From the NCBI RefSeq assembly GCF_001940525.2, contig NZ_CP019437.1:295501-359500 (forward strand): 64,000 nt of DNA, read 5' to 3'. This document shows, piece by piece, positions 25,398-34,634 of the stretch. Each line of letters starts with the position of its first letter. The first letter of the stretch is position 1. The position numbers were made by a program, and so were the translations under genes. Below the pieces are notes generated by a model. It was not told the DNA's origin. It saw nothing but the letters and a program-made list of their open reading frames with translations, and did not search any database. The DNA comes from Thioclava nitratireducens (GTDB lineage Bacteria > Pseudomonadota > Alphaproteobacteria > Rhodobacterales > Rhodobacteraceae).

Positions 25398-26248
25398 CGC
25401 ATCCACCTTTCCGAGCGTACGCGCAGCCAGACATAGGCGAGGTTGGCTAGGCCGGTGATGACGATCATCCCGAAGGCCAGCGCGTAGCCCAGATGCGGGT
25501 CCTGCAGCACATCGCCACGGATTTGCGCGTAAAGCATGATCGGCACGATCGACATCGACGAACCGGTGAGCGCATAGGCCGTCGCCACCGCACCGAAGCT
25601 ATTGGCGAACAGCAGCGCCAGCGTACCGAGCAGCGAGGGCCAGAGGATCGGCAGCGCGACGATGCGCCAATACTGGAAGCCGGTCGCGCCGAGGATGCTC
25701 GCCGCCTCTTTCCATTCGCGCTTCAGACCGTCCAGCGCAGGGGTGATGATCAGCACCATCAGCGGGATTTGGAAGAACAGATAGGTGATCGTCAGACCGA
25801 AGAAGCTGAGCAGGTTGAAGCCGTGCGTGTAGATGTTGAAGCCGAACCACGACTTCAGCAGCACGGTCACGAGACCCAGACGCCCCAGCGTCGCGAGAAA
25901 GGCGAAGGCCAGCGGCACGCCCGCGAAGTTCGAGGCCACGCCCGAGAAGGTCATCACCGGACCGCGCAGCCATTTCGGCAGGCCGCCCAGCGTGACGGCC
26001 GCAGCGAGCGCGAACCCGATCAGGCAGCCTACAAGCGCAGTGGCGAGGCTGATCCTGATAGAAATCCAATAGCTCGCGAGGATCGTCGGTTGAAACAGGT
26101 TCACGAGGTTCGACAGTGTGAAACCCCCGTCACTCGTCCTAAACGCGCCCACCACGATATACATCGTCGGGGCGATCAGGAACAAAAGCGCGAAGAGCGT
26201 GAAGGGAACCATCCCCACCCAAGTCAGCGGCAGCTTGCGGCTTTGCAT
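25394..26248 (-). CDS. ABC importer permease (PotB-like)
   Basis: Second channel subunit, 284 residues from ATG 26248 with GAGG upstream; more distal in-frame ATGs would add an unusual N-terminus. Six membrane segments. The coupling loop is WKEAASILGATGFQYWRIVALP (about 194-215). The gene is separated from the binding-protein gene by a strong hairpin, which usually lowers permease expression relative to the binding protein. Confidence 0.87.
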   Translation of the reverse strand: MQSRKLPLTWVGMVPFTLFALLFLIAPTMYIVVGAFRTSDGGFTLSNLVNLFQPTILASYWISIRISLATALVGCLIGFALAAAVTLGGLPKWLRGPVMTFSGVASNFAGVPLAFAFLATLGRLGLVTVLLKSWFGFNIYTHGFNLLSFFGLTITYLFFQIPLMVLIITPALDGLKREWKEAASILGATGFQYWRIVALPILWPSLLGTLALLFANSFGAVATAYALTGSSMSIVPIMLYAQIRGDVLQDPHLGYALAFGMIVITGLANLAYVWLRVRSERWMR

Positions 26249-26280
26249 CGGGCCTCGCCTTACAGAAATTCCAATAAAGT

Positions 26281-26306
26281 CGCCCCGCGCGATCAAGCGC
26301 GGGGCG
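26281..26306 (-). terminator. Intercistronic stem-loop between binding protein and permease
   Basis: Perfect 10-base stem CGCCCCGCGC / GCGCGGGGCG with a GATCAA loop, directly after the binding-protein gene. On the transcript strand the tail (GACTTTATT) is only weakly U-rich. It therefore more likely acts as a partial terminator and 3' stabiliser that keeps binding-protein mRNA in excess. Confidence 0.65.
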
Positions 26307-26325
26307 TTTTCTTATGCCGGTTCGG

Positions 26326-27432
26326 TTACTGGACGTTCGCGCCGACGACGCTGTCCCAGCCGCCGGTCACGACTTCCTTGTTCGCAGCCTGCGCGTCGAG
26401 CGACGGGAAGATCGCCTTGGCATAGCCTTCCGCCGGAGGCATCGCGTCGAGCATCTTCTGCGGAACCTTGCCGTTGGCCGACAGGTCGTTGAAGCGGATC
26501 GGGTGGCAATAGCCTTCCAGCCAGCCGAGCTGACCTTCGTCCGAATAGAGGTATTCCATCCAGAGCTTGGCTGCGTTCGGGTGCGGCGCGTAGGCCGAGA
26601 TCGCCTGAACGTAGACACCGGCGACCACGCCCGATTTCGGCACGACGACGTCGACCGGCGGGTTGCCGTTCAGCGTGTCGCGACCGGCCAGAGCGTTATA
26701 GTCCCACTCGATGACGATCGGGGTCGCGCCCTGTGCGAGCGTCCCGGTCTTGCCGATGACGGGCACGAAGTTGCCGTTCTTGTTCATCTCGGCGAAGTAC
26801 TTCAGGCCAGCTTCACCCGAGGCTTTGCCCGGCTCGCCGCCTGCTGCGACGCCCGCGGCCAGAACGCCGAGGATCGCCTGGTTCGAGGCGCGCGGATCGC
26901 CCGCCAGAGCCACCGAGTTCGCGTATTCCGGCTTGAGCAGATCCGACCAGTCCTGCGGCACGTTGTCGACGATGTCCTTGTTCACCGCGAACGACAGCAC
27001 ACCGTAATAATCACCGTACCAGTAGCCTTCGGAATCCTTGGCGCTGTCCGGGATCGTGTCCCAGGTCGAGACCTTGTAGGGCTGGATCAGACCTTCGTCC
27101 TTGGCCGCCGGGCCGAAGGAAAGACCGACGTCGATCACGTCGGGCGCCTGCGGACCCTTGTTGTCCTTGTTGGCGCGGATCGCCTCGAGTTCGTCGGCCG
27201 AGCCCGCATCGGGGTTCAGCTCGTTCACGGTGATCCCGGGGTACTTCTTCTTGAAGCCGTCGATCACGCCCGAGTAGTTGCACCACGAATGCGGCAGCGC
27301 GATCGTGGTCAGGCTGCCTTCTTCCTTAGCGGCGGCGTAGAGGTCATCCATGCTGTCGGCGAAGCTGGTGCCGGTGCTGGCAGCGAGGGCCATCGCGCTG
27401 GCTGCCGCAAGATAACGGAACTTGAAGGTCAT
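26326..27432 (-). CDS. ABC importer periplasmic substrate-binding protein
   Basis: 368 residues from ATG 27432. Signal peptide about 1-25 (AAASAMALAASTGTSFA/DS), then a type II periplasmic-binding fold of the polyamine / 2-aminoethylphosphonate / ferric group (SBP_bac_6 or 8 type). Recognisable parts are EGSLTTIALPHSWCNYSGVI near the N-terminus, GYWYGDYYGVLSFAVNKDIV in the middle and HPNAAKLWMEYLYSDEGQ near the C-terminus. First gene of the importer operon. A 15-base motif shared with the rpiR region lies about 125 bases upstream, suggesting import of a substrate for the neighbouring catabolic genes. Confidence 0.85.
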   Translation of the reverse strand: MTFKFRYLAAASAMALAASTGTSFADSMDDLYAAAKEEGSLTTIALPHSWCNYSGVIDGFKKKYPGITVNELNPDAGSADELEAIRANKDNKGPQAPDVIDVGLSFGPAAKDEGLIQPYKVSTWDTIPDSAKDSEGYWYGDYYGVLSFAVNKDIVDNVPQDWSDLLKPEYANSVALAGDPRASNQAILGVLAAGVAAGGEPGKASGEAGLKYFAEMNKNGNFVPVIGKTGTLAQGATPIVIEWDYNALAGRDTLNGNPPVDVVVPKSGVVAGVYVQAISAYAPHPNAAKLWMEYLYSDEGQLGWLEGYCHPIRFNDLSANGKVPQKMLDAMPPAEGYAKAIFPSLDAQAANKEVVTGGWDSVVGANVQ

Positions 27433-27555
27433 ATTCAGGTCTCTCCCCGTTGATGGAGGGCGGTGCCGCATCATGCGGTCCTGTCCCCCGAGCTATGTCT
27501 TTCGACGATTGTGCCGTCCGGTTGGCTCCGGCATCGGCGTCCCTTTATGCGGGTC

Positions 27556-27570
27556 TTGTAACAGAATTTT
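27556..27570 (-). promoter_or_regulatory. Shared 15-base motif, copy A (ABC operon promoter region)
   Basis: On the complement this reads AAAATTCTGTTACAA, identical over 15 bases to 35502-35516 in the rpiR intergenic region. It is AT-rich in a GC-rich context and lies upstream of the binding-protein gene in transcription direction. Candidate RpiR-type operator (inference). Confidence 0.5.
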
Positions 27571-27634
27571 GGCAAGATTGATCATGCAGTCAATTTACTT
27601 ATCAACACGAGCCACAGATGCGTGAGCCGCAGGC

Positions 27635-27664
27635 GCGTGCGACGACCTTCCGGCCGCCGCACGC
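27635..27664 (-). terminator. Strong hairpin after the alcohol dehydrogenase gene
   Basis: A 13-pair stem (GCGTGCG outer part, two G-U pairs) closes a GGAA tetraloop on the transcript strand, 5 bases after the dehydrogenase stop codon. There is no U-tract, so it may be a 3' stabiliser or a Rho-assisted end of the catabolic operon. Confidence 0.5.
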
Positions 27665-27669
27665 AGATT

Positions 27670-28824
27670 TTATAGACACGCCTCGTAGAGCGCGCGGGTA
27701 TTGTCGGCGGTCATCTCGACCGGATTGCCGCCACAGGACGGATCTTCCAGTGCCATCTCGACCAGCATGTCGAGATCCTCGCGCTTCACGCCCATCTCGG
27801 TCAGGTTAGCCGGGATGGACAGTTCGGTGCGCAGGCTCTCGATGCGGGCCTTGAAGCCGTCGAAACCGCCCGGGATGCCAAGGTAAGCCGCCGCGCGGTT
27901 GATCCGCTCTTCGATGGCGGCGCGGTTGAAGTCGAGCACCATCGGCATCACGCAGGCATTGGTCGTGCCGTGATGGGTGCCGTAGACCGCGCCGACCGGA
28001 TGGCTGAGCGAGTGGATCGCGCCGAGCCCCTTCTGGAAGGCCACCGCCCCCATCGCCGCCGCCGACATCATGTTGGCGCGCGCTTCCAGATCGTCCGGCG
28101 TCGTGAAGGCGCGCGGCAGGTTCTCGAAGACCAGCCGCATCCCTTCAAGCGCGATACCCTGGCTCATCGGGTGGTAATGAGGGCTGCAGAACGCCTCGAG
28201 ACAATGCGCCAGCGCGTCCATCCCGGTGCCCGCCGTGATGAAGGGCGGCATGCCGACCGTCAGCTCCGGATCGCAAATCGTGATCGCGGGCATCAGCTTC
28301 GGGTGGAAGATGATCTTCTTCTTGTGAGTCTCGGAATTGGTCAAAACGCCCGCGCGCCCGACCTCCGAGCCGGTCCCGGCGGTCGTCGGTACGGCGATGA
28401 TCGGCGCGATGGCGTCGCCATTGGCGCGCGTCCACCAGTCCCCGATATCTTCCAGATCCCAGACGCTGAGCGAGCTGTCCTGCCCCGCCATCAGCGCGAT
28501 CATCTTGCCCAGGTCGAGCGCCGAGCCGCCGCCGAAGCAGATCACGCCGTCATGGCCGCCCGTTTTATAGACCTCGATCCCGGCGGCCATGTTGCCCTCG
28601 TTCGGGTTCGGATCGACCTCGGAGAAAACCGCGCGGCCCAGACCCGCGCCGTCCAGAACGTCGAGCGCGGCAGCGGTGATCGGCAGCGCCGCCAGCGCCT
28701 TGTCGGTCACCAGAAGCGGCTTGTTCATGCCCACGGATTTGCAGTGATCGGCCAGTTCCGAGATCCGGCCGGGGCCGAACTTGATCGTGGTCGGATAGGA
28801 CCAGTTTGCGGTGGGGGCAGTCAT
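27670..28824 (-). CDS. Iron-containing alcohol dehydrogenase
   Basis: NAD-dependent group III alcohol dehydrogenase. 384 residues from ATG 28824, which overlaps the aldehyde dehydrogenase stop (ATGA). The nucleotide-binding GGGSALDLGKMIAL is present. All four metal ligands of the family are conserved: Asp and His in GMDALAHCLEA, and two His in HSLSHPVGAVYGTHHG. Last gene of the putative amine/amino-alcohol operon. Expected role: oxidise a terminal alcohol, possibly on a gamma-glutamylated amino alcohol, for the aldehyde dehydrogenase (inference). Confidence 0.88.
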   Translation of the reverse strand: MTAPTANWSYPTTIKFGPGRISELADHCKSVGMNKPLLVTDKALAALPITAAALDVLDGAGLGRAVFSEVDPNPNEGNMAAGIEVYKTGGHDGVICFGGGSALDLGKMIALMAGQDSSLSVWDLEDIGDWWTRANGDAIAPIIAVPTTAGTGSEVGRAGVLTNSETHKKKIIFHPKLMPAITICDPELTVGMPPFITAGTGMDALAHCLEAFCSPHYHPMSQGIALEGMRLVFENLPRAFTTPDDLEARANMMSAAAMGAVAFQKGLGAIHSLSHPVGAVYGTHHGTTNACVMPMVLDFNRAAIEERINRAAAYLGIPGGFDGFKARIESLRTELSIPANLTEMGVKREDLDMLVEMALEDPSCGGNPVEMTADNTRALYEACL

Positions 28825-30209
28825 TTCGTCACCTTCTTGAGATGGTAGGATTTCGGACGCGTCAGCGCGTGATAGCCCAGCACCGAGAGCGAGCCGCCAC
28901 GGCCCGTTTCCTTGCAGCCGGTCCAGCACAGCGCCGGGTCGAGATAGTCGCAGCGGTTCATGAAGACGGTGCCGGTCTGCAGCCGCTTGCCCATCGCCTC
29001 GGCGCGGGCGGGATCGGCGGTCCAGATCGAGCAGGTCAGCCCGTAATCGCAATCGTTCATCGCGGCGATGGCTTCTTCGTCATCCTTCACCGGCATGATG
29101 CCGACGACGGGACCGAAGCTTTCCTCGCGCATCACGCGCATCTCGTGGTTCACGTCGACGAGGATCTGCGGCGCGAGATAGGCGCCGCCATCGTCTGCCG
29201 GGAACAACGAAGGATCGAGCAGCGGCTTCGCGCCATCGGTGATCGCGTCCTCGATCTGGCCGCGCACCACTTCGGCGAAACGCTTGTTCGCCATCGGGCC
29301 GAGGGTCGTTTCCGGCTCGAACGGATTGCCGAGGGTCAGCTTGCTTGCCCAGGCTGCGGCCTTTTCGACGAAAGCGTCGTAGAGGCTCGCATGGACGTAG
29401 ATTCGCTCGATCCCGCAGCAGCACTGGCCCGCGTTGAACAGCGCACCATCCATCAACCCGTCGACCGCCGCGTCCAGGTCGGCGTCTGCGGCGACATAGC
29501 CCGGATCCTTGCCGCCCAACTCGAGGCCTAACCCGGTAAAGGTGCCCGCCAGCGCGCGCTCCACCGCGCGACCGCCGCCGACCGAGCCGGTGAAGTTGAC
29601 GAAATCGAACGCCTTCGCGCCCATCAACTCTTCCGACACCTCATGCGTGAGGTAGACATTCTGGAACACGTCCTGCGGCACGCCCGCCGCGTGGAAGGCT
29701 TCGGCGATGCGTTCGCCCACCAGCATCGTTTGCGTCGCGTGCTTCAACATCACCGTGTTGCCCGCGATCAGGGCCGGGACCAGCGAGTTGATCACCGTCA
29801 TGTAGGGGTAGTTCCACGGCGCGATGATGAAGACGACGCCTACGGGTTCGCGCGCGATCTGGCGCAGGAAGCTGTCGCTCTGCTCGACCACCATCGGGGC
29901 CAGCGCCTCTTCAGCGATCGAGGCCATGTAGCCCGCGCGCTCGTTCATGCCGCCGAATTCACCGCCATAGCGGGTCGGGCGGCCCATTTGCCACGCGAGC
30001 TCCTCGACTACGAGGTCTTTCATCTCGTTGAGCTTGGCGATGCCCGCCTCGACGAGCGCGATACGCTCGGACAGCGGGCGCTCGGCCCATGCCGGCTGCG
30101 CGGCGCGCAGGCCTGCGGCCAGCGCCTGCGCGTCGGAGGCGCTCAGCGCCTCGCGTTCGGCATAGACCTGCCCGTCGACGGGCGAGATACATTTCAGGGT
30201 CTTGGTCAT
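28821..30209 (-). CDS. NAD(P)-dependent aldehyde dehydrogenase
   Basis: 462 residues from ATG 30209, five bases after AAGGAG (an ATG one codon earlier is too close). ALDH fold with VVFIIAPWNYPYMTVINSLV, FVNFTGSVGGGRAVE, the general-base segment LELGGKDPGY, the catalytic-Cys loop NAGQCCCGIERIYV and EESFGPVVGI. The family places the nucleophile in the GQxC cysteine. A small hairpin (GCGGGG/CCCCGC) lies just upstream of the ribosome site. Likely converts an aldehyde formed by the adjacent alcohol dehydrogenase to an acid. Confidence 0.9.
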   Translation of the reverse strand: MTKTLKCISPVDGQVYAEREALSASDAQALAAGLRAAQPAWAERPLSERIALVEAGIAKLNEMKDLVVEELAWQMGRPTRYGGEFGGMNERAGYMASIAEEALAPMVVEQSDSFLRQIAREPVGVVFIIAPWNYPYMTVINSLVPALIAGNTVMLKHATQTMLVGERIAEAFHAAGVPQDVFQNVYLTHEVSEELMGAKAFDFVNFTGSVGGGRAVERALAGTFTGLGLELGGKDPGYVAADADLDAAVDGLMDGALFNAGQCCCGIERIYVHASLYDAFVEKAAAWASKLTLGNPFEPETTLGPMANKRFAEVVRGQIEDAITDGAKPLLDPSLFPADDGGAYLAPQILVDVNHEMRVMREESFGPVVGIMPVKDDEEAIAAMNDCDYGLTCSIWTADPARAEAMGKRLQTGTVFMNRCDYLDPALCWTGCKETGRGGSLSVLGYHALTRPKSYHLKKVTK

Positions 30210-30253
30210 CATGTCTCCTTGCGGGGTGTAGGGCCCCGCGGGTCTGTCAAAAC

Positions 30254-31618
30254 TCAGGCGCGTTCGAAACCGCGCATCCGCTCCCAGTCGGTCACAACTC
30301 GGTTCTGTTCTTCGATTTCCCAGCGGGCGGCGCGCACGTAATGGGCCATCACGTCCTCACCGAAGGCGGATTTGAGCATGTCCGAACCTTCCAGAGCGCC
30401 CAGCGCCTCAGTCAGCGATTTCGGCACCTCGGTCACTTCGCCCGCCTTGTAGATGTCGCCCGCGGCTTCCGGGCCCGGGTCCATCTGCTGCTCGATCCCG
30501 GCGAGCCCCGCCGCCAGAAGCGCGGCGCAGGCCAGATAGGGGTTCAGGTCGGCGCCGCCGATGCGACATTCGACGCGGATGGACTTCGTGCCCTCGCCGC
30601 AGATGCGGAAACCCGCCGTGCGGTTGTCCAAAGACCAAACCGCTTTCGTCGGCGCGAAAAGCCCCTCGCAGAAACGCTTGTAGCTGTTGGTGTAGGGCGC
30701 GAGGAAATAGGTGATGTCACGCGCATGGGCCATCTGCCCGCCGAGATAGTGCCGCATCAGCTCGGACATGCCATTGGGCGCGTCCTTGTCGAAGAAGGCA
30801 GGCTTGCCACCCTTCCAGAGCGATTGGTGCACGTGGCTCGAACTGCCCGCCTTGTCGGTGTGGTATTTCGCCATGAACGTCGCCGACAGCCCGTGGGACT
30901 GGGCGACTTCCTTGGCGCATTGCTTTACCAGCACATGCATGTCGGCGGTCTGCAGACCGGCCGCATATTTCACGTTCAGCTCTTCCTGACCGCGCTCGGC
31001 CTCGCCCTTGGAGCATTCGACCGGCACGCCCGCCGCATAAAGCGCGTTGCGCATCGCGCGCATCGCCGGTTCGGCGCGCGAATTGCCCATGATCGAGTAA
31101 TCGACATTGTAGCGCGCGACCGGGGTCGGCTCCGGATAGCCCGCGTCGAAGAGCTGCGGATAGCTTTCCTCGAACAGGAAGAACTCCAGCTCGGTCGCCA
31201 TCATCACGTCATAGCCCATGTCCTTCGCGCGCTTGAGCTGCGATTTCAGCATCTGGCGCGGCGCATGGGGAATCGGCTCGTGGCTGTGATGATCGAGCAG
31301 ATCGCAGATCACCAGCGCCGTGCCCGGAACCCAAGGGATCAGCCGCAGCGTCTCCATGTCGGGCTTCATCACGTAATCGCCGTAGCCGCGTTCCCAGCTG
31401 GACGCGTCATAGCCCGGCACCGTGACCATCTCCATGTCGGTCGCCAGCAGGTAGTTGCAGCAATGGGTCTCTTCCCATGCGCTGTCGATGAAATGCGCCG
31501 CGTGGAACCGCTTGCCCTGAAGCCGTCCCTGCATATCCACAAGGGCTGCGATGACGGTATCGACCTCGCCAGCATTGACCGCCTTCTTGAGCGCGTCGAA
31601 CGACATTTTTCGCGACAT
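30254..31618 (-). CDS. Glutamine-synthetase-family ligase (gamma-glutamylamine synthetase-like)
   Basis: 454 residues from ATG 31618 (GGAGGAA upstream). The GS catalytic fold is clear: MMATELEFFLFEE (metal-binding Glu), KAGSSSHVHQSLW, APYTNSYKRF and IRVECRIGGADLNPYLACA (Glu-binding Arg and nucleotide site). Members of this size outside nitrogen assimilation, such as PuuA, IpuC and GlnA4-type enzymes, attach glutamate to amines at the gamma-carboxyl. The operon context (alcohol and aldehyde dehydrogenases, an amidohydrolase, transporters) favours such a role over ammonia assimilation. The amine is unknown. Confidence 0.83.
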   Translation of the reverse strand: MSRKMSFDALKKAVNAGEVDTVIAALVDMQGRLQGKRFHAAHFIDSAWEETHCCNYLLATDMEMVTVPGYDASSWERGYGDYVMKPDMETLRLIPWVPGTALVICDLLDHHSHEPIPHAPRQMLKSQLKRAKDMGYDVMMATELEFFLFEESYPQLFDAGYPEPTPVARYNVDYSIMGNSRAEPAMRAMRNALYAAGVPVECSKGEAERGQEELNVKYAAGLQTADMHVLVKQCAKEVAQSHGLSATFMAKYHTDKAGSSSHVHQSLWKGGKPAFFDKDAPNGMSELMRHYLGGQMAHARDITYFLAPYTNSYKRFCEGLFAPTKAVWSLDNRTAGFRICGEGTKSIRVECRIGGADLNPYLACAALLAAGLAGIEQQMDPGPEAAGDIYKAGEVTEVPKSLTEALGALEGSDMLKSAFGEDVMAHYVRAARWEIEEQNRVVTDWERMRGFERA

Positions 31619-31682
31619 GAGTTCCTCCGGGATCAGGGTCACCGCGCGAGAGTGCCGCGCGGTGCAAGGCCCTACAAGAGGG

Positions 31683-31713
31683 CAAATAAGAGCGGGCAGG
31701 ACGGGCTGCCCGC
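31683..31713 (-). terminator. Hairpin between dctP and the ligase gene
   Basis: GCGGGCA (31692-31698) pairs with TGCCCGC (31707-31713). On the transcript strand a TCTTATTTG tail follows. It lies just after the dctP stop and may partly end transcription after the transporter genes. Confidence 0.5.
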
Positions 31714-31721
31714 CGACGAGA

Positions 31722-32759
31722 TCAACCGCAACGGTAGGGCGGGCCTGCCTTGCGCATCGTCTCGTTATACTTGCGGAAAATGTCGACGACTTTCGCCTTC
31801 AACTCGCTCTCGGCCGCGATCTCGTCCCAGAACTTGTGCGCCGCATCCTCGACCTTCTGCCATTCGGCATCCGGGATCGTGGTGAGCTGCATGTCCTCGC
31901 CATCGACGCGCAGCTTCGCCTCGCCCGACCAGTACCAGTACTGGCGGTGGTAATGCGATTGATCGAAGCAGGTCTTCATCAGCGTCTTCAGACGATCCGG
32001 CACTTCGTTCCAACGATCCATGTTGGCGAAGAAGTGGCCGATCCACGCACCCGAGATGTTGTTGGTCAGGAAGTAGGGCGCGTTCTTGCCCCAGCCCGAG
32101 GTGTAATCCTCCGTGATGCCCGACCACGCGACGCCGTCAAGCTCGCCGGTCTGCAGCGCGACTTCCACGTCTTCCCACGGGATCGTCACCGGCACCACGC
32201 CGAATTGCGCGAGGAAGCGCCCGGCGGTCGGGAAGGTGAAGACCCGCTTGCCGTTCAGATCGTCGAGCGACTTCACCGGCTCTTTCATGGCGAAGTTGCA
32301 CGGATCCCACGAGCCCGCCGAGATGTGCTTCACGCCCACGGCCGAATACTGCTCGTCCCAGATCTCGTTGAGACCCCATTCGTTGAACAGCGTCGGCACG
32401 TCGAGCGAGTAGCGCAGGCCGAAGGGGAAATAGCCGCCGAAGACGGTGACTTCGGTGGGCGAGGCCATCGAGTCGTCGTCGGATTGCACGGCGTCGATCG
32501 TGCCCGACTGCATCGCGCGGAACAGCTCGGAGGTCGGCACCAGCTGGTCGGCGTAGTAAAGTTCGATCTCCATCTCGCCATCGGCGATTTCGTTGAAGGT
32601 CTTGATGCAGTTATCCACGACCTGTTCAGCCAGCGCGGGGCCGGCATAGGTCTGCATCCGCCACTTGATCGGCGTGGTTTGCGCGACGGCCGGGGCCGCA
32701 AGGCCCGCCGCAGCCGCACCCACCGCACCGGTGGTGAGGAACTGTCTTCTTGTCGTCAT
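31722..32759 (-). CDS. dctP: TRAP transporter substrate-binding protein DctP, Tat-exported
   Basis: 345 residues. The N-terminus TTRRQFLTTGAVGAAAAG is a twin-arginine signal, cut near AVAQ/TT. The DctP fold follows: IKWRMQTYAGPALAEQ, QLVPTSELFRAMQSG, FPFGLRY and ALQTGELDGVAW. The arginine that normally salt-bridges substrate carboxylates (in SiaP the RVP segment after DLKG) seems replaced by Thr175 in KRVFTFP, so the ligand may not be a simple carboxylic acid (inference from recalled alignment). It works with DctQ and DctM encoded upstream. Confidence 0.87.
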   Translation of the reverse strand: MTTRRQFLTTGAVGAAAAGLAAPAVAQTTPIKWRMQTYAGPALAEQVVDNCIKTFNEIADGEMEIELYYADQLVPTSELFRAMQSGTIDAVQSDDDSMASPTEVTVFGGYFPFGLRYSLDVPTLFNEWGLNEIWDEQYSAVGVKHISAGSWDPCNFAMKEPVKSLDDLNGKRVFTFPTAGRFLAQFGVVPVTIPWEDVEVALQTGELDGVAWSGITEDYTSGWGKNAPYFLTNNISGAWIGHFFANMDRWNEVPDRLKTLMKTCFDQSHYHRQYWYWSGEAKLRVDGEDMQLTTIPDAEWQKVEDAAHKFWDEIAAESELKAKVVDIFRKYNETMRKAGPPYRCG

Positions 32760-32802
32760 CACTCTCTCCTTGTTGGTTGATCCCGGTTTTTCCGGGTTAT
32801 GG

Positions 32803-34128
32803 TTATCTTCCAAGCACCGCATGCGGCAGCCAGAGCGCCAGCTGCGGAAAGATCATCACTAGGATCAGCGTCAGGACCATCACGCCCACGAAGGGGATCA
32901 CGGAGGCGTAGATCACAGGCAACGTGAATTCCTTCGGCGCCATCGCCTTCATCAGGAACAGGTTATAGCCGAAGGGGGGCGTGAGATAGGCAACCTGACA
33001 GGTGATGGTATAAAGGACACCGTACCAGATCATGTCGAAGCCCAGATGCCGGGCGAGCGAGACATAGACCGGAGCCACGATCACCAGCATCGCCGTGTCG
33101 TCGAGGAACATCCCCATCACGAGGAAGCTCAGCTGCATCAGGATCAGGATCTGCCACGGGCCGAGACCGAGGCTGTCGGTGAAGAAATCCTCGATCGCGC
33201 GGCCCGCACCCAGACCGTCGAACACCGCCCCGAAGGAGAGCGCCGCGGTAATGATCAGCATGAACATCACGGTGATCTTGAGCGTGTTCTCGGTCGCGAC
33301 CTGGAACACCTGCCAGGTGAAGCGCCGCTTGATCACCGCCGCGAAGACAGCGGCCAGCGCGCCGATCACCGAAGCTTCGGTCAGGCTCGCCCAGCCTTTG
33401 AGGAATGGCACCATCATCGCAATGAAGATGAACACCGGCATCAGGCCCGCACGCAGCAGACGCAGTTTCTCGCGCATGGTGATCATCGCGCGCTCTTCCG
33501 CATCCATCGGCGGCGCGAGGTCGGGGTTCAGTTTGCAGCGGATCACGATATAGGCGACGAAAAGCGTGGCCATCAGAAGCCCCGGCACAGCGCCGGCCAG
33601 CCACAGTTCGGAGACCGGCTGGCGTGCGATCAGCGAGAACAGCACCAGCACGACCGAAGGCGGGATCAGGATGCCGAGGCTCGACCCGGCCTGAATGACG
33701 CCCGAGATCATCAACTTGTCGTAGTTCCGGCGCAGCAGTTCCGGCAGCGCGATCGTCGCCCCGATCGCCATGCCCGCGACCGACAGCCCGTTCATCACCG
33801 AGATCATCACCATCAACATGATTGTCCCGATGGCGAGGCCCCCCGGTAATGGCCCGAACCAGACGTGGAACATCCGATATAGGTCTTCGGCCAGACGGCT
33901 CTCGGACATCACATAGCCCATGTAGACGAACATCGGCAGCGTCAGCAGCGGCGTCCATTTCATCAGCTTCATGACCGAGCCGAAGCCCATCTGCGTGCCG
34001 CCCGGCCCCCAGAGCCAGAAGGCCGCGACGACCGCGACGAAGCCGATCGCGCCGAAGACGCGCTGGCCGGTCAGCATCATCAGCAGCATCGTCGAGAACA
34101 TCAAAAGGGCGATGGTGTTGTGATCCAT
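32803..34128 (-). CDS. dctM: TRAP transporter large membrane subunit DctM
   Basis: Sodium-driven elevator subunit, 441 residues with about a dozen hydrophobic segments. Family blocks include GLSVAGMAIGATIALPELLRR-type text, SLGILIPPSVVLVLFS and FLVMGMFLDDTAMLVIVAP, the paired conserved loops. ATG 34128 shares a TGATG overlap with dctQ. Confidence 0.9.
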   Translation of the reverse strand: MDHNTIALLMFSTMLLMMLTGQRVFGAIGFVAVVAAFWLWGPGGTQMGFGSVMKLMKWTPLLTLPMFVYMGYVMSESRLAEDLYRMFHVWFGPLPGGLAIGTIMLMVMISVMNGLSVAGMAIGATIALPELLRRNYDKLMISGVIQAGSSLGILIPPSVVLVLFSLIARQPVSELWLAGAVPGLLMATLFVAYIVIRCKLNPDLAPPMDAEERAMITMREKLRLLRAGLMPVFIFIAMMVPFLKGWASLTEASVIGALAAVFAAVIKRRFTWQVFQVATENTLKITVMFMLIITAALSFGAVFDGLGAGRAIEDFFTDSLGLGPWQILILMQLSFLVMGMFLDDTAMLVIVAPVYVSLARHLGFDMIWYGVLYTITCQVAYLTPPFGYNLFLMKAMAPKEFTLPVIYASVIPFVGVMVLTLILVMIFPQLALWLPHAVLGR

Positions 34129-34634
34129 CAGATTTCCTCTCCGCGAATAGTCGCGACATCGCGGATCAGAAGCGCCACGGCCTGCAGGAACAGAAGCGCG
34201 AAGCCCGTCGTGATGATGACCTTGATCGGCCACAGCACCGGACGCCACGCGGTCGGATTTCGCTCGTTGTATTCGAAGGAATAGACCGTCGAGTCATAGG
34301 CCGAGTAGACCATGATCCCGAGATAGAAGAGCAGCGCGAAGACGGTGAAAGCATCCCACCACGCCTGCCCCTTCGCCGACCAGCGGGAATATAGCAGGTC
34401 CATCCGCACGTTGGTATCGCCCTGCAGCGTCCACGGCGCGCCCAGCATGTAATAGGCCACCAGCGTGAACTGGGCCATTTCCAGCGTCCAGAGTGCGGGG
34501 ATCTGAACAATCTTCGTCACCGACGAGAACAGCATGATGCCCATGATGACGTAGAGCAGGTACATCGCCAGTTTGCCGAGCTTGCGATTGAACCCGTCGA
34601 TCAGGCGGACATAGGCGACACTCCAGCGTGGCAT
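34128..34634 (-). CDS. dctQ: TRAP transporter small membrane subunit DctQ
   Basis: 168 residues with four hydrophobic segments (about 22-42, 55-75, 95-115, 137-157), the standard DctQ layout. It includes GAPWTLQGDTNVRMDLLYSRW, typical of the periplasmic-side loop. It stabilises DctM and is separate rather than fused. Its ATG overlaps the amidohydrolase stop region by one base, which indicates coupling. Confidence 0.87.
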   Translation of the reverse strand: MPRWSVAYVRLIDGFNRKLGKLAMYLLYVIMGIMLFSSVTKIVQIPALWTLEMAQFTLVAYYMLGAPWTLQGDTNVRMDLLYSRWSAKGQAWWDAFTVFALLFYLGIMVYSAYDSTVYSFEYNERNPTAWRPVLWPIKVIITTGFALLFLQAVALLIRDVATIRGEEI

